A stretch of DNA of 64,000 nt, taken from assembly GCF_016765675.1 (NCBI RefSeq), contig NZ_JAESWB010000025.1:186001-250000 (forward strand), written 5' to 3'. The position numbers were made by a program, and so were the translations under genes. Shown in pieces: positions 8,952 through 17,867 of the stretch (position 1 is the stretch's first letter; the number at the start of each line of letters is the position of its first letter). This DNA is from Neobacillus paridis (GTDB lineage: Bacteria; Bacillota; Bacilli; Bacillales; Cytobacillaceae). Below the pieces are notes generated by a model. That model was given only the letters and a program-made list of their open reading frames with translations, had not been told where the DNA came from and made no database searches.

Positions 8952-8994
8952 GGTGTCAGGCACTATCTGAATCATTCACATAGTGCCTGGCACC
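8952..8994. repeat. GGTGTCAGGCAC palindrome, two-way terminator between uvrC and yslB
   Basis: GGTGTCAGGCAC at 8952-8963 pairs with GTGCCTGGCACC at 8983-8994; the arms continue inward with TAT/ATA. A near-identical palindrome lies at 27780-27817, also between convergent genes. It can fold on either strand and probably terminates both. Confidence 0.7.
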
Positions 8995-8999
8995 GAAGC

Positions 9000-9452
9000 C
9001 TATACCGAATCTTTTTGATCCCATTTGACTGTAAAGCGGACGATATTGGCTTTTTTTATTGGGTGTTCAAAGGTTTCAGTTATCACTTGTTTTTGCCGTT
9101 CGATTTGTTGGGCCAGGAAGCCTGCCTCCAGCTGAAAGAATTGCTCAGCTTTTGATTTTACCCGGGATACAAGCAGCGGGCTGGTTAATTCAAATTCCAT
9201 TTCGGTTTTTGTTTCATTTTTTAATACAAGATGTCCCCACGAAGCTTGATCGAAAAATTCGACAATTTTGTCGTAATCATCCAATGGATATTTACGTGCG
9301 AGGTGTTTACCAGCCCAATATAATATTTCCGGGGTATCTTTTCCCAATATATCAGGTAAAAGAATTTCCCGAATTAATTCATATCCAAAGATGGAAATGG
9401 ACCTGGGATCATCAGTATTGATTAATTGTTTTGAAGCTGTGCTTTCGTTCAC
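9000..9452 (-). CDS. yslB: YslB family protein (DUF2507)
   Basis: A 150-residue soluble protein of the YslB/DUF2507 family, located between uvrC and sdhC as in B. subtilis. The start is GTG at 9452 (reverse strand) behind AGAGGGGAAA. Visible features include the conserved block around FGYELIREILLPDILG (residues 22-37) and ILYWAGKHLARKYP. The family is related in fold to small-ligand-binding (V4R/heme-NO-like) domains, but no ligand is established. It is transcribed against uvrC and away from sdhC. Confidence 0.85.
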   Translation of the reverse strand: MNESTASKQLINTDDPRSISIFGYELIREILLPDILGKDTPEILYWAGKHLARKYPLDDYDKIVEFFDQASWGHLVLKNETKTEMEFELTSPLLVSRVKSKAEQFFQLEAGFLAQQIERQKQVITETFEHPIKKANIVRFTVKWDQKDSV

Positions 9453-9750
9453 AAGTTTCCCCTCTTTCTACCATTCTATTATATACAATTTGAGTAAAGT
9501 TTCAGCACTGTTTTTTAAAAAAGGGTTGTGAAGAGCGGATTATTATATTAGGAATATTTACTAATTTTCCTGATAATTTATTGTTCCCTAAACGAGAAAA
9601 ATTCCAGCCAAAATTTATTGGGAATACATCCAAAAATTGCCGGAATAATTTATCGTTGCAAAGATGACCAGGAGGATTTTTTAAAACTATTATAATAGCA
9701 ATATATTTTAAATATTTTATCTATTAACGATAGAATATGTATCCGTTTCC
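9453..9750. other. Intergenic region between yslB and the sdh promoter
   Basis: An AT-rich divergent region without a gene. It should contain the yslB promoter on the reverse strand, but no confident pair of boxes is visible. Several degenerate repeats of AATTTATTG/GGAAT words occur between about 9570 and 9650; no function is clear. Confidence 0.4.
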
Positions 9751-9779
9751 TTGACGCTCTATGTTGTTGGGAGTACAAT
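9751..9779 (+). promoter_or_regulatory. SigA promoter of sdhCAB
   Basis: TTGACG (9751-9756), 17-bp spacer, TACAAT (9774-9779). Transcription would start near 9786, giving a leader of about 90 nt before sdhC. Confidence 0.75.
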
Positions 9780-9874
9780 GTACATGTCACATAATTGTCA
9801 CAGTGATGTAAGTTTTTGGGGAAATTTGGGGACTTAACATCATCGTGAAAATTCAAAGGGGGTTCAATTTATTA

Positions 9875-10483
9875 ATGGCGGGTAATCGCGAGTTTTTTAA
9901 TCGGAGATTGCATTCATTGCTTGGGGTTGTTCCAATTGGCTTATTTCTATTGGTGCATCTCACAGTCAACCACCAAGCAACAGGGGGAGCGGAATCATTT
10001 AACCGAGCCGCAAATTTTATGGAGAGTTTGCCATTTTTGCATGTCCTTGAAATCTTATTAATTTTCTTACCTTTATTATACCATGCAATTTATGGCCTAT
10101 ACATTGCCTTTACGGGCACTGTAAACACTGGGAAGTTCGGGTATTTTAGAAACTGGATGTACCTTCTACAGCGGATTACAGGTGTTATTACTCTTATTTT
10201 TGTTGCATGGCATGTTTGGGAAACAAGGATTGCAATGATGTTTGGCACACCTCTTAACTACCAAATGATGGAGGATATTCTTTCCTCACCATTTATGATT
10301 GGCTTTTACCTTGTTGGGATTATTTCAGCTATTTTCCATTTTTCTAATGGATTATGGTCGTTTATGGTTAGTTGGGGGATTACATTATCGCCTCGTTCTC
10401 AAGTGATTTCTACATATGTAACTATGATTATTTTTGTAGTTTTGTCCATCGTGGGAATTCAAACTGTTTTTGCATTTATTTAA
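9875..10483 (+). CDS. sdhC: Succinate dehydrogenase cytochrome b558 subunit
   Basis: A 202-residue membrane anchor of respiratory complex II with five transmembrane segments. Histidine ligands for two hemes lie in RLHSLLG, LLYHAIYG, FVAWHVWETR and AIFHFSNGLWSF, as in B. subtilis SdhC. Start choice: GTG 9845 is in frame, but ATG 9875 gives MAGNREFFNRRLHSLLG, which aligns with the known N-terminus, with an AAAGGGGG site 12 bases upstream (rather long). It binds menaquinone at the membrane and anchors SdhAB. Confidence 0.94.
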   Translation: MAGNREFFNRRLHSLLGVVPIGLFLLVHLTVNHQATGGAESFNRAANFMESLPFLHVLEILLIFLPLLYHAIYGLYIAFTGTVNTGKFGYFRNWMYLLQRITGVITLIFVAWHVWETRIAMMFGTPLNYQMMEDILSSPFMIGFYLVGIISAIFHFSNGLWSFMVSWGITLSPRSQVISTYVTMIIFVVLSIVGIQTVFAFI

Positions 10484-10535
10484 TAGATTTTGAACGGAAA
10501 AATACAGGATTTAGAATTAGGGAGTGACTTACGAT

Positions 10536-12287
10536 ATGAGTAATGGCAAGGTGATCGTAGTCGGCGGTGGACTTGCTGGCTTGATGGCAACGATTAAAGT
10601 TGCAGAACATGGAACACCTGTAGAATTGTTTTCACTTGTTCCGGTTAAACGCTCTCACTCCGTTTGTGCCCAAGGCGGTATTAATGGAGCAGTAAATACA
10701 AAAGGTGAAGGGGATTCCCCATGGATTCACTTTGACGATACAATTTATGGCGGCGACTTTTTGGCAAACCAACCGCCAGTTAAAGCGATGTGTGAAGCAG
10801 CACCTGGTATCATAAATCTATTTGACCGGATGGGAGTTATGTTTAACCGTACTCCGGAAGGATTGCTTGATTTCCGACGCTTTGGTGGGACACAGCATCA
10901 CCGTACTGCATTTGCCGGCGCAACTACCGGACAGCAATTACTATATGCTTTGGACGAGCAGGTGCGCCGTCACGAAGTTGCCGGATTGGTGACAAAGTAT
11001 GAGGGCTGGGAGTTTTTAGGTGCAGTCCTTGACGATGAAGGTATCTGCCGCGGGATTGTAGCACAAGACTTAAAAACGATGGAAATTAAATCATTTGCTG
11101 CTGATGCCGTGATCATGGCGACAGGCGGACCGGGAATTATCTTTGGAAAATCAACTAACTCTGTTATTAATACTGGTTCTGCTGCATCTATTGTTTATCA
11201 ACAAGGGGCTTATTATGCAAATGGTGAAATGATTCAAATTCACCCAACCGCCATTCCTGGTGATGACAAACTTCGTCTCATGAGTGAATCTGCTCGTGGT
11301 GAAGGTGGACGTATCTGGACATATAAAGATGGAAAACCATGGTACTTCTTGGAAGAAAAATATCCTGCATACGGAAACCTGGTACCTCGTGATATTGCAA
11401 CGCGTGAAATTTTCCATGTTTGCGTTGATATGAAATTAGGTATTAATGGTGAAAACATGGTTTACCTCGATTTATCGCACAAGGATCCACATGAATTGGA
11501 TGTAAAACTTGGCGGTATTATTGAAATTTATGAAAAATTCGCCGGAGATGATCCGCATAAGGTTCCAATGAAAATTTTCCCTGCTGTTCACTATTCAATG
11601 GGCGGTTTATGGGTGGATTATGATCAAATGACAAATATTCCGGGTCTGTTTGCTGCTGGTGAATGTGATTATTCACAGCATGGTGCAAACCGATTAGGTG
11701 CGAACTCCTTGCTTTCAGCCGTGTATGGCGGCATGGTTGCCGGACCTAATGCACTTAAATATATTGAGGGACTTGAAAAAAGTTCCGATGCAATATCTTC
11801 AACTGTTTTTGATCGCAAAGTTAAAGAAGAACAAGAGAAATGGAATGCAATTATGGCGATGGATGGTACTGAAAATGCGTATGTGCTTCATAAGGAGCTC
11901 GGCGAATGGATGACCGCAAATGTTACCGTAGTTCGCTATAATGACAGGCTGTTAAAAACAGATGAAAAAATTCAAGAACTATTAGAACGGTATAAAAACA
12001 TTAACATTAATGATACGGCAAAATGGAGCAACCAAGGAGCTGCATTCACCCGTCAATTACAAAACATGCTGCAATTGGCACGTGTCATCACTATTGGTGC
12101 TTACAACCGTAATGAGAGCCGTGGTGCTCACTATAAACCTGATTTCCCTAAACGTGATGATGAAAACTTCTTGAAAACAACAATGGCGAAATTTGTTGAT
12201 TCTAGTTCTGCTCCAGCTTTCCATTACGAGGATGTTGATATTTCCTTGATTAAGCCGAGAGAGCGCGATTATACGAAGAAGCATTAA
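10536..12287 (+). CDS. sdhA: Succinate dehydrogenase flavoprotein subunit
   Basis: A 583-residue catalytic subunit oxidising succinate to fumarate. The N-terminal dinucleotide fold (VIVVGGGLAGLMATIK), the covalent-FAD region (SHSVCAQGGINGA), the active-site segment HPTAIPGDDKL and the arginine loop SESARGEGGR, then HYSMGGLWVD and GANRLGANSLL are visible. ATG 10536 (MSNGKVIVVGGG) matches the family; GTG 10524 in frame is the alternative. It is the middle gene of the sdhCAB operon. Confidence 0.96.
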   Translation: MSNGKVIVVGGGLAGLMATIKVAEHGTPVELFSLVPVKRSHSVCAQGGINGAVNTKGEGDSPWIHFDDTIYGGDFLANQPPVKAMCEAAPGIINLFDRMGVMFNRTPEGLLDFRRFGGTQHHRTAFAGATTGQQLLYALDEQVRRHEVAGLVTKYEGWEFLGAVLDDEGICRGIVAQDLKTMEIKSFAADAVIMATGGPGIIFGKSTNSVINTGSAASIVYQQGAYYANGEMIQIHPTAIPGDDKLRLMSESARGEGGRIWTYKDGKPWYFLEEKYPAYGNLVPRDIATREIFHVCVDMKLGINGENMVYLDLSHKDPHELDVKLGGIIEIYEKFAGDDPHKVPMKIFPAVHYSMGGLWVDYDQMTNIPGLFAAGECDYSQHGANRLGANSLLSAVYGGMVAGPNALKYIEGLEKSSDAISSTVFDRKVKEEQEKWNAIMAMDGTENAYVLHKELGEWMTANVTVVRYNDRLLKTDEKIQELLERYKNININDTAKWSNQGAAFTRQLQNMLQLARVITIGAYNRNESRGAHYKPDFPKRDDENFLKTTMAKFVDSSSAPAFHYEDVDISLIKPRERDYTKKH

Positions 12288-12308
12288 GTGAAAGGGGAGT
12301 AGGAAAAA

Positions 12309-13070
12309 ATGGCAGAAACGAAAACAGTTAAATTTATCATTACTCGTCAGGATACTCCGGACTCTAACCCTTACGAGGAGGAATTCGAAGTTCCATATCG
12401 TCCCAATATGAACGTTATCTCAGCGTTAATGGAAATTCGGAGAAACCCTGTAAATAATAAAGGTCAGCAGACTGCACCAGTCACCTGGGATATGAACTGT
12501 CTTGAAGAAGTCTGCGGTGCTTGCTCAATGGTTATCAATGGCAAGCCGCGCCAAGCATGTTCAGCGCTGGTAGACAAGCTGGAACAGCCAATCCGTCTGG
12601 CACCGATGAAAACATTCCCTGTTGTCCGTGACCTGCAAATCGACCGCAGCAAAATGTTTGATTCCTTAAAGAAAGTTAAAGCATGGATTCCAATTGACGG
12701 AACCTATGACCTCGGACCTGGTCCGCGGATGCCGGAAACGAAGCGTCAATGGGCATACGAGTTATCTAAATGTATGACTTGCGGCGTTTGCTTGGAAGCA
12801 TGCCCAAATGTAAATAGTAAAACGAATTTCATGGGACCATTTGTCTTTAACCAAGTTCGTTTATTCAATGCCCACCCAACAGGTGCCATGAACAAGGCAG
12901 AACGTCTTAATGCCTTTATGGAGGATGGCGGGCTGACAGGCTGTGGTAACTCACAAAACTGTGTTCAAGCATGTCCGAAGGGTATTCCGATAACAACATC
13001 GATCGCAGCCGTTAACCGTGATGCAACCCTTCAATCATTCAAAAACTTCTTTGGCAGTGATAGAGCCTAA
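12309..13070 (+). CDS. sdhB: Succinate dehydrogenase iron-sulfur subunit
   Basis: A 253-residue subunit that carries electrons from SdhA flavin to the membrane quinone. Cysteines for the plant-type 2Fe-2S cluster lie around residues 65-85 (LEEVCGACSMVI), those for the 4Fe-4S cluster in CMTCGVCLEACPN, and those for the third cluster in CGNSQNCVQACPKGIP. It starts 21 bp after sdhA behind AAAGGGGAG and is followed by a terminator, closing the operon. Confidence 0.96.
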   Translation: MAETKTVKFIITRQDTPDSNPYEEEFEVPYRPNMNVISALMEIRRNPVNNKGQQTAPVTWDMNCLEEVCGACSMVINGKPRQACSALVDKLEQPIRLAPMKTFPVVRDLQIDRSKMFDSLKKVKAWIPIDGTYDLGPGPRMPETKRQWAYELSKCMTCGVCLEACPNVNSKTNFMGPFVFNQVRLFNAHPTGAMNKAERLNAFMEDGGLTGCGNSQNCVQACPKGIPITTSIAAVNRDATLQSFKNFFGSDRA

Positions 13071-13075
13071 TCGAA

Positions 13076-13121
13076 AACAACCTTCTTTTTCCAGTTTTGC
13101 TGAAAAAGAAGGTTGTTTTGT
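13076..13121 (+). terminator. Intrinsic terminator after sdhB
   Basis: AACAACCTTCTTTTTC pairs with GAAAAAGAAGGTTGTT around a short loop, followed by Ts. Confidence 0.9.
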
Positions 13122-13208
13122 TGTTTGCGTTCGAAATCAGGTCGGGAGAAAAAAATAACTTGCTAGATAAGGTTAATAAAAATCTCCTGCTTCAAGGCGA
13201 ATACAGTC

Positions 13209-13236
13209 ACTACCTTTCCACTGTTCACATATGATA
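13209..13236 (+). promoter_or_regulatory. Candidate SigK promoter of gerE
   Basis: CATATGATA (13228-13236) fits the SigK -10 pattern CATAnnnTA, with AC 17 bp upstream (13209-13210) as the -35 element. gerE is a late mother-cell SigK gene in B. subtilis, which agrees. Confidence 0.55.
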
Positions 13237-13299
13237 TGGTGACTAAATATATACCCACCCCCGGTGCATAACTGGCGAAGGCAAGGAGGGTTACAATAC

Positions 13300-13524
13300 T
13301 TGAAGGAGAATGAATATACTCACAAGCCATTACTCACCAAACGAGAAAGGGAAGTATTCGAACTGTTAGTACAAGATAAAACAACAAAAGAAATTGCTGG
13401 TGAATTATTTATAAGCGAGAAAACGGTTCGGAATCATATTTCCAACGCAATGCAAAAGCTTGGTGTAAAGGGGCGATCACAAGCAGTTGTAGAACTCCTT
13501 CGTATGGGAGAGCTAGAACTATAA
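13300..13524 (+). CDS. gerE: Spore germination / late mother-cell regulator GerE
   Basis: A 74-residue LuxR-type DNA-binding protein consisting only of the helix-turn-helix domain. [20 protein letters not shown] and [20 protein letters not shown] are almost identical to B. subtilis GerE. It activates and represses spore-coat genes in the mother cell late in sporulation. The start is taken as TTG 13300 behind AAGGAGGG (nine-base spacing), which gives the exact family length; an in-frame GTG at 13264 would run through the ribosome site. Confidence 0.94.
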   Translation: MKENEYTHKPLLTKREREVFELLVQDKTTKEIAGELFISEKTVRNHISNAMQKLGVKGRSQAVVELLRMGELEL

Positions 13525-13525
13525 A

Positions 13526-13568
13526 CATGGCCGGCATCCGTAATGGAGGCCGGTTCATGCTTTTTAGC
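13526..13568 (+). terminator. Probable terminator after gerE
   Basis: GGCCGGCATCC and GGAGGCCGG can pair with an internal mismatch, followed by CATGCTTTTT. Confidence 0.5.
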
Positions 13569-13667
13569 GGTGCAAAAGGTAAAATCCTATAAGCAGTGGT
13601 TGTTAATCAACAAATCGGATATTCAATAGTTTTACTTGAATTTTTCCTTGAAAAAGTAGAAAATAAG

Positions 13668-13684
13668 GACAAGTTTACCTTGTC
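13668..13684 (+). promoter_or_regulatory. Inverted repeat upstream of the MarR gene
   Basis: GACAAG and CTTGTC separated by TTTAC, 35 bp before the predicted start of the MarR-family gene. MarR regulators commonly bind such repeats in their own promoters; no -35/-10 pair is clear here. Confidence 0.35.
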
Positions 13685-13718
13685 TCGAGGAGAAGCCTAT
13701 TTTAGGAGTGTAGAATAC

Positions 13719-14165
13719 ATGAAACCCGAAAATCCAGAAAGAACTGGGGACATTATTGCTAATATTGAGAAGGATCTACGTTATATCTCCGGAATTATTA
13801 AGCAAAAAGGCAGGGAAATGCTGACTAATTATAAGATTACGCCCCCCCAATTTGTCGCCTTGCAATGGCTCTTTGAAGAGGGGGACATGACAATTGGCGA
13901 GCTTTCCAGCCGGATGTATTTAGCTTGTAGCACAACAACGGATCTGGTCGACCGTATGGAGAAAAATCAATTAGTTGAACGAGTAAAAGATCCACATGAC
14001 CGCCGTGTTGTCCAAATTCATTTACTTGAAGAAGGAAAAAGAATTATTGACGAAGTCATTAAAAAACGGCAGGCCTATTTAGCAGAAGTGTTAAAGAATT
14101 TTTCAATAGAAGAAATTCAACTTTTGCAAAATAATCTGGAAAAGCTGCATGAAGAAATGCGCTAA
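13719..14165 (+). CDS. ysmB: MarR family transcriptional regulator (YsmB-like)
   Basis: A 148-residue winged-helix regulator. The recognition region is at about residues 55-100: MTIGELSSRMYLACSTTTDL followed by VDRMEKNQLVERVKDPHDRR, including the DxR wing motif. The start is placed at ATG 13719, behind TTTAGGAGTG, instead of the upstream end of the frame at 13596. The gene lies between gerE and murI, the position of ysmB in B. subtilis. Ligand and targets are unknown; an inverted repeat just upstream may be its own operator. Confidence 0.85.
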   Translation: MKPENPERTGDIIANIEKDLRYISGIIKQKGREMLTNYKITPPQFVALQWLFEEGDMTIGELSSRMYLACSTTTDLVDRMEKNQLVERVKDPHDRRVVQIHLLEEGKRIIDEVIKKRQAYLAEVLKNFSIEEIQLLQNNLEKLHEEMR

Positions 14166-14253
14166 TTTGAAAAGGATATTTTGCTGGCAGCAGTCTGGTT
14201 TTGGCTGGCACAAAAGACGCAGTATTTCAAGAATTTAAATGAGGCGAGAAGTT

Positions 14254-15054
14254 TTGAAACAACCAATTGGTGTAATAGATTCCGGTGTTGGCGGACTAAC
14301 AGTTGCAAAAGAAATCATGCGGCAGCTTCCGAATGAAAAAATAATCTACTTGGGAGATACCGCCCGCTGTCCCTATGGTCCAAGAACAGCAAAGGAAGTA
14401 AAAAGATTTACATGGGAATTAACTCATTTTTTATTAAAAAAAAATATTAAAATGCTCGTCATTGCCTGTAATACGGCGACGGCAGCGGCCCTTGAGGAAA
14501 TTCGCCGGGAGCTTCCGATTCCGGTCCTGGGTGTTATTAATCCGGGAGCCCGGGCAGCAGTTAAGCGAACAAAGAATTATCGGGTTGGTGTGATTGGAAC
14601 TGAAGGAACTGTGAAAAGCGGGGCTTATGAAAGAGCTTTAAAATCGTTAAATAGCCGGCTTTATATTAAAAGTCAGGCCTGTCCCAAATTTGTTCCACTA
14701 GTTGAAAGCGGCGAATATGATGGACCGATTGCTGAAAAAATCGTTAGTGAAGCGTTAAAGCCATTAATCGATCAAAATTTAGATACGTTGATCATGGGCT
14801 GTACCCATTACCCTTTACTTGGCACACTGATACAAAGGGAAATGGGGGATAAGGTACAGGTGATCAGCTCAGGTGATGAAACGGCTCGGGAGGTAAGTGC
14901 CATTTTGGAATATAATGGGCGGCTGGATACTGATGATGATCAGCCGGTTCATGAATTTTATACAACCGGTTCAACATGGATTTTTTCAAAAATTGCTTCC
15001 CAATGGCTCGGGCCACAATTTCCTGTCAACCAGGTAAAAAAGATTAAGCTATAA
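14254..15054 (+). CDS. murI: Glutamate racemase
   Basis: A 266-residue cofactor-independent racemase making D-glutamate for peptidoglycan (RacE in B. subtilis). Substrate and catalytic segments are visible: [15 protein letters not shown] at the N-terminus, ACNTATAAA with the first catalytic cysteine, and GCTHYPLL with the second. I place the start at TTG 14254, five bases after GAGGCGAG, since it gives the family N-terminus [13 protein letters not shown] 14239, five codons upstream, lacks a ribosome site. A terminator follows. Confidence 0.93.
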   Translation: MKQPIGVIDSGVGGLTVAKEIMRQLPNEKIIYLGDTARCPYGPRTAKEVKRFTWELTHFLLKKNIKMLVIACNTATAAALEEIRRELPIPVLGVINPGARAAVKRTKNYRVGVIGTEGTVKSGAYERALKSLNSRLYIKSQACPKFVPLVESGEYDGPIAEKIVSEALKPLIDQNLDTLIMGCTHYPLLGTLIQREMGDKVQVISSGDETAREVSAILEYNGRLDTDDDQPVHEFYTTGSTWIFSKIASQWLGPQFPVNQVKKIKL

Positions 15055-15055
15055 G

Positions 15056-15095
15056 AAGGACCTCCTTTGATTAAAAGGAGGTTCTGGTTTTTACT
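15056..15095 (+). terminator. Intrinsic terminator after murI
   Basis: GACCTCCTTT pairs with AAAAGGAGGTTC around GATT, with a T run after a short GG. Confidence 0.85.
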
Positions 15096-15195
15096 ACTCT
15101 TTCGATATCAACATTAATTTTTCTTTCTAAAGCCGGTCTAATTTTTTTATAGGCTCGTATATATGATAGTACAAACTGTCTTTGGGGGGAAAAAT

Positions 15196-16236
15196 ATGCT
15201 CAAACATAAAGGGAAAATCCTCGGATATACGATCCTTACATCTGCAATGCTGTTGTCAGGGTGCGGCTTGCTTGGCGGTGAAACAAAACAAAAAATTGAT
15301 CCGCCAAAAACTATATCGGTTGCGGATCCGAAAGAAAGTAAAAAAGCGGCAGCAAAAAACACAGAAAACACAGTGAAGACCGAACTTTACCTGATTGATA
15401 AAAATGGCTATGTTGTCCCGCAAACCCTTAATTTGCCTGCGACCAAATCGGTGGCAAAACAAGCGCTTGATTATCTAGTGGTTAATGGTCCTGTTGCTGA
15501 GAGTCTGCCAAATGGGTTTAAAGCTGTATTGCCTGAAGGAACAGACCTGTCGGTAGATGTAGCGGATGGTGTAGCGACCGTTAATTTTTCAAAGGAATTT
15601 AAGAACTACCAGCCTGAGGATGAACAGCGAATTCTTCAATCAGTAACATGGACATTGACACAATTTGATAATATCAATTCAGTCAAGCTGAAACTGAATG
15701 GCCACCCCTTAACGCAAATGCCAGTCAAGGGGACCCCTATTAGTGAAAACCTCTCCAGGGCTGCGGGGATCAATTTTGATTTGACTGATGTAGTGGATAT
15801 TACCAATACAAAGCCTGTAACGGTTTATTTTATCGGTGGTGAAGAAGGTTCCTATTATTATGTTCCGGTTACACGGAGAGTCAGCAACAGTGAAAAGGAT
15901 AATATTGCTGCGGCTGTGACGGAATTGGTAAAAGGGCCTAGTGAAAAATCAAATCTCGTATCTGATTTTATGTCGGATGTAAAGCTTTTGGATCCGCCGA
16001 AAGTGGAGGACGGGAAAGTAACCTTAAATTTTAATAAGAATGTCTATGGCAGCTTTGAGGAAAAGGTGATTTCCCAACATTTATTAGATGCCTTGGTTCT
16101 TACTTTAACCGAACAAAAAGGAATTGAAAAAGTAGCGGTTCAAGTAAATGGTAAGGCTGAGATCAAGAGTGATCAAGGGAAGAATCTTTCAGAGCCAGTA
16201 ACACGTCCAGAAAAAGTAAACACCGGTAGTTTTTAA
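15196..16236 (+). CDS. gerM: Germination/sporulation lipoprotein GerM
   Basis: A 346-residue membrane lipoprotein. The lipobox LLSGC lies at about residue 20 after a hydrophobic signal, so the mature protein is anchored by Cys. Two GerM domains follow, the first starting around LYLIDKNGYVVPQTL and the second around VTVYFIGGEEGSYYY. In B. subtilis GerM is needed for proper sporulation and germination and works with the SpoIIIA/SpoIIQ system. ATG 15196 follows TTTGGGGGG; an upstream ATG at 15163 would put 11 residues before the signal peptide and is less likely. Confidence 0.9.
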   Translation: MLKHKGKILGYTILTSAMLLSGCGLLGGETKQKIDPPKTISVADPKESKKAAAKNTENTVKTELYLIDKNGYVVPQTLNLPATKSVAKQALDYLVVNGPVAESLPNGFKAVLPEGTDLSVDVADGVATVNFSKEFKNYQPEDEQRILQSVTWTLTQFDNINSVKLKLNGHPLTQMPVKGTPISENLSRAAGINFDLTDVVDITNTKPVTVYFIGGEEGSYYYVPVTRRVSNSEKDNIAAAVTELVKGPSEKSNLVSDFMSDVKLLDPPKVEDGKVTLNFNKNVYGSFEEKVISQHLLDALVLTLTEQKGIEKVAVQVNGKAEIKSDQGKNLSEPVTRPEKVNTGSF

Positions 16237-16270
16237 AAGGAGATTTTTGTTATACTATATAAAGGACTGT

Positions 16271-16308
16271 GAAAGGAGGTTGGCTGGTAAGCCGCCTCTT
16301 TCTTATTT
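16271..16308 (+). terminator. Probable terminator after gerM
   Basis: GAGGTTGGCT pairs with AAGCCGCCTC (one mismatch) around GGT, then CTTTCTTATTT. Confidence 0.55.
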
Positions 16309-16344
16309 AATGAAAATGCGTCTTGAAATGAAGGAGGAAGCATT

Positions 16345-17100
16345 GTGCGTATAGATGGAAGAGAACCAATGCAATTAAGACCAATACATATTGAAACCAA
16401 TTATTTAATGCATCCGGAGGGTTCGGTGCTTATATCTGTAGGCAATACGAAAGTGATTTGTGCAGCCAGTATCGAGGATCGGGTACCACCCTTCATGAGA
16501 GGAGAAGGCAAGGGCTGGATTACCGCTGAATACTCGATGCTACCGCGGGCTACCGAAACAAGAAATATTCGGGAATCGTCTAAGGGAAAGGTTTCCGGAA
16601 GGACGATGGAGATTCAGCGCCTGATTGGCCGCGCCTTACGTGCAGTGGTTGACCTTGGCACGATTGGAGAACGAACTGTTTGGATCGACTGTGATGTCAT
16701 TCAGGCTGATGGCGGCACAAGAACCGCCTCGATTACAGGGGCATTTGTTGCCATGAGTCTTGCGTTAAATTCATTAGCTGAGAAAAAGTCACTCGCAAGA
16801 TTTCCAATTATTGATTACTTGGCCGCAACCAGTGTCGGAATTTTAAAGGATAATCAAACCGTGCTTGATCTAAATTATGCTGAGGATTCAAAAGCTCAAG
16901 TGGACATGAATGTCGTGATGACTGGCAGCGGCGAATTTGTCGAATTGCAAGGAACGGGCGAGGAATCAACTTTTTCCTATGAGCAGCTTCAAGGCTTGCT
17001 GCAGGCCGCCCAAGGAGGCCTTGTCGAACTTTTCGAGTACCAAAAAATAGCACTTGGAGCAGAAATAATGAAAAAAATCGAGGAGCGACGGAAGAAATAG
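16345..17100 (+). CDS. rph: Ribonuclease PH
   Basis: A 251-residue phosphorolytic 3'-5' exoribonuclease that trims tRNA 3' ends. Family blocks are visible: [20 protein letters not shown] near the N-terminus, the arginine-rich RPH signature around [15 protein letters not shown] residues ([14 protein letters not shown]), and the phosphate-binding [18 protein letters not shown]. The start is GTG 16345 behind AAGGAGGAA. It precedes rdgB as in B. subtilis. Confidence 0.95.
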   Translation: MRIDGREPMQLRPIHIETNYLMHPEGSVLISVGNTKVICAASIEDRVPPFMRGEGKGWITAEYSMLPRATETRNIRESSKGKVSGRTMEIQRLIGRALRAVVDLGTIGERTVWIDCDVIQADGGTRTASITGAFVAMSLALNSLAEKKSLARFPIIDYLAATSVGILKDNQTVLDLNYAEDSKAQVDMNVVMTGSGEFVELQGTGEESTFSYEQLQGLLQAAQGGLVELFEYQKIALGAEIMKKIEERRKK

Positions 17101-17117
17101 AGTGGGTTAAGAGAATG

Positions 17118-17200
17118 GCAGATATATTGAAAAAACTGCAGATATAATACTGATTATTGCAGATAAGTCAGTAAAAATGGCAGATATATTTGTTCAATTG
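17118..17200. repeat. Four phased GCAGATA repeats
   Basis: GCAGATA occurs at 17118, 17138, 17159 and 17180, i.e. at steps of 20, 21 and 21 bp. Each head is followed by 13-14 variable, AT-rich bases. The array fills the gap between rph and rdgB. See also 32500-32562 and 34955-35079, which share the period but not the core. Confidence 0.8.
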
Positions 17201-17252
17201 CCTATTTCGAGCCTGTTAAAATATATTTAATAAGGAAATAAAGGAGTTAACC

Positions 17253-17867
17253 ATGAAAGAAGTCATTATTGCAACGAAAAATCCCGGCAAAGCCAAAGAA
17301 TTTGAACATATTTTTTCACCGAGAGGCATCACAATAAGGACTTTACTTGACTTCCCGGATTTGCCTGAGGTGGAAGAAACGGGTTCGACTTTTGAGGAAA
17401 ATGCGATATTAAAGGCAGAGACCGTTTCCAGAGCATTAAATAAAATGGTGATGGGCGATGATTCCGGCTTGATAATTGATGCCTTGGGTGGCAGACCGGG
17501 AATTTATTCAGCCCGGTATGCCGGTGAACCGAAAAATGACGAAAACAATATTGATAAAGTGCTATCAGAATTAACTCATGTTCCGAAAGAAAAAAGGACA
17601 GCAAGATTCTATTGTGCATTGGCTCTCGCCGTACCGGGACAGGAAACTTTCACGGTGTCTGGCACCTGTGAAGGAGAAATTCTCGAGGAGAAGAGAGGCA
17701 AAAATGGATTTGGTTATGATCCGATATTTTTCCTTCCTGAAATAGGTAGGACAATGGCAGAGCTGACCTCCGATGAAAAAAATAAAATCAGCCACCGCGC
17801 CAATGCTTTAAAAAAATTGGATGCCGAGCTGGATTCACTCTTAGAAAGAGGTGACAATCATGTGTAA
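17253..17867 (+). CDS. rdgB: dITP/XTP pyrophosphatase
   Basis: A 204-residue Ham1-type house-cleaning enzyme that hydrolyses non-canonical purine triphosphates. Characteristic segments: [13 protein letters not shown] at the N-terminus, [16 protein letters not shown], the catalytic [27 protein letters not shown] and [10 protein letters not shown]. The start follows AAGGAGTT. It overlaps the next gene by 8 bp. The stretch 17654-17666 is a GGTGTCTGGCACC palindrome like the intergenic repeats elsewhere in this window. Confidence 0.95.
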   Translation: MKEVIIATKNPGKAKEFEHIFSPRGITIRTLLDFPDLPEVEETGSTFEENAILKAETVSRALNKMVMGDDSGLIIDALGGRPGIYSARYAGEPKNDENNIDKVLSELTHVPKEKRTARFYCALALAVPGQETFTVSGTCEGEILEEKRGKNGFGYDPIFFLPEIGRTMAELTSDEKNKISHRANALKKLDAELDSLLERGDNHV

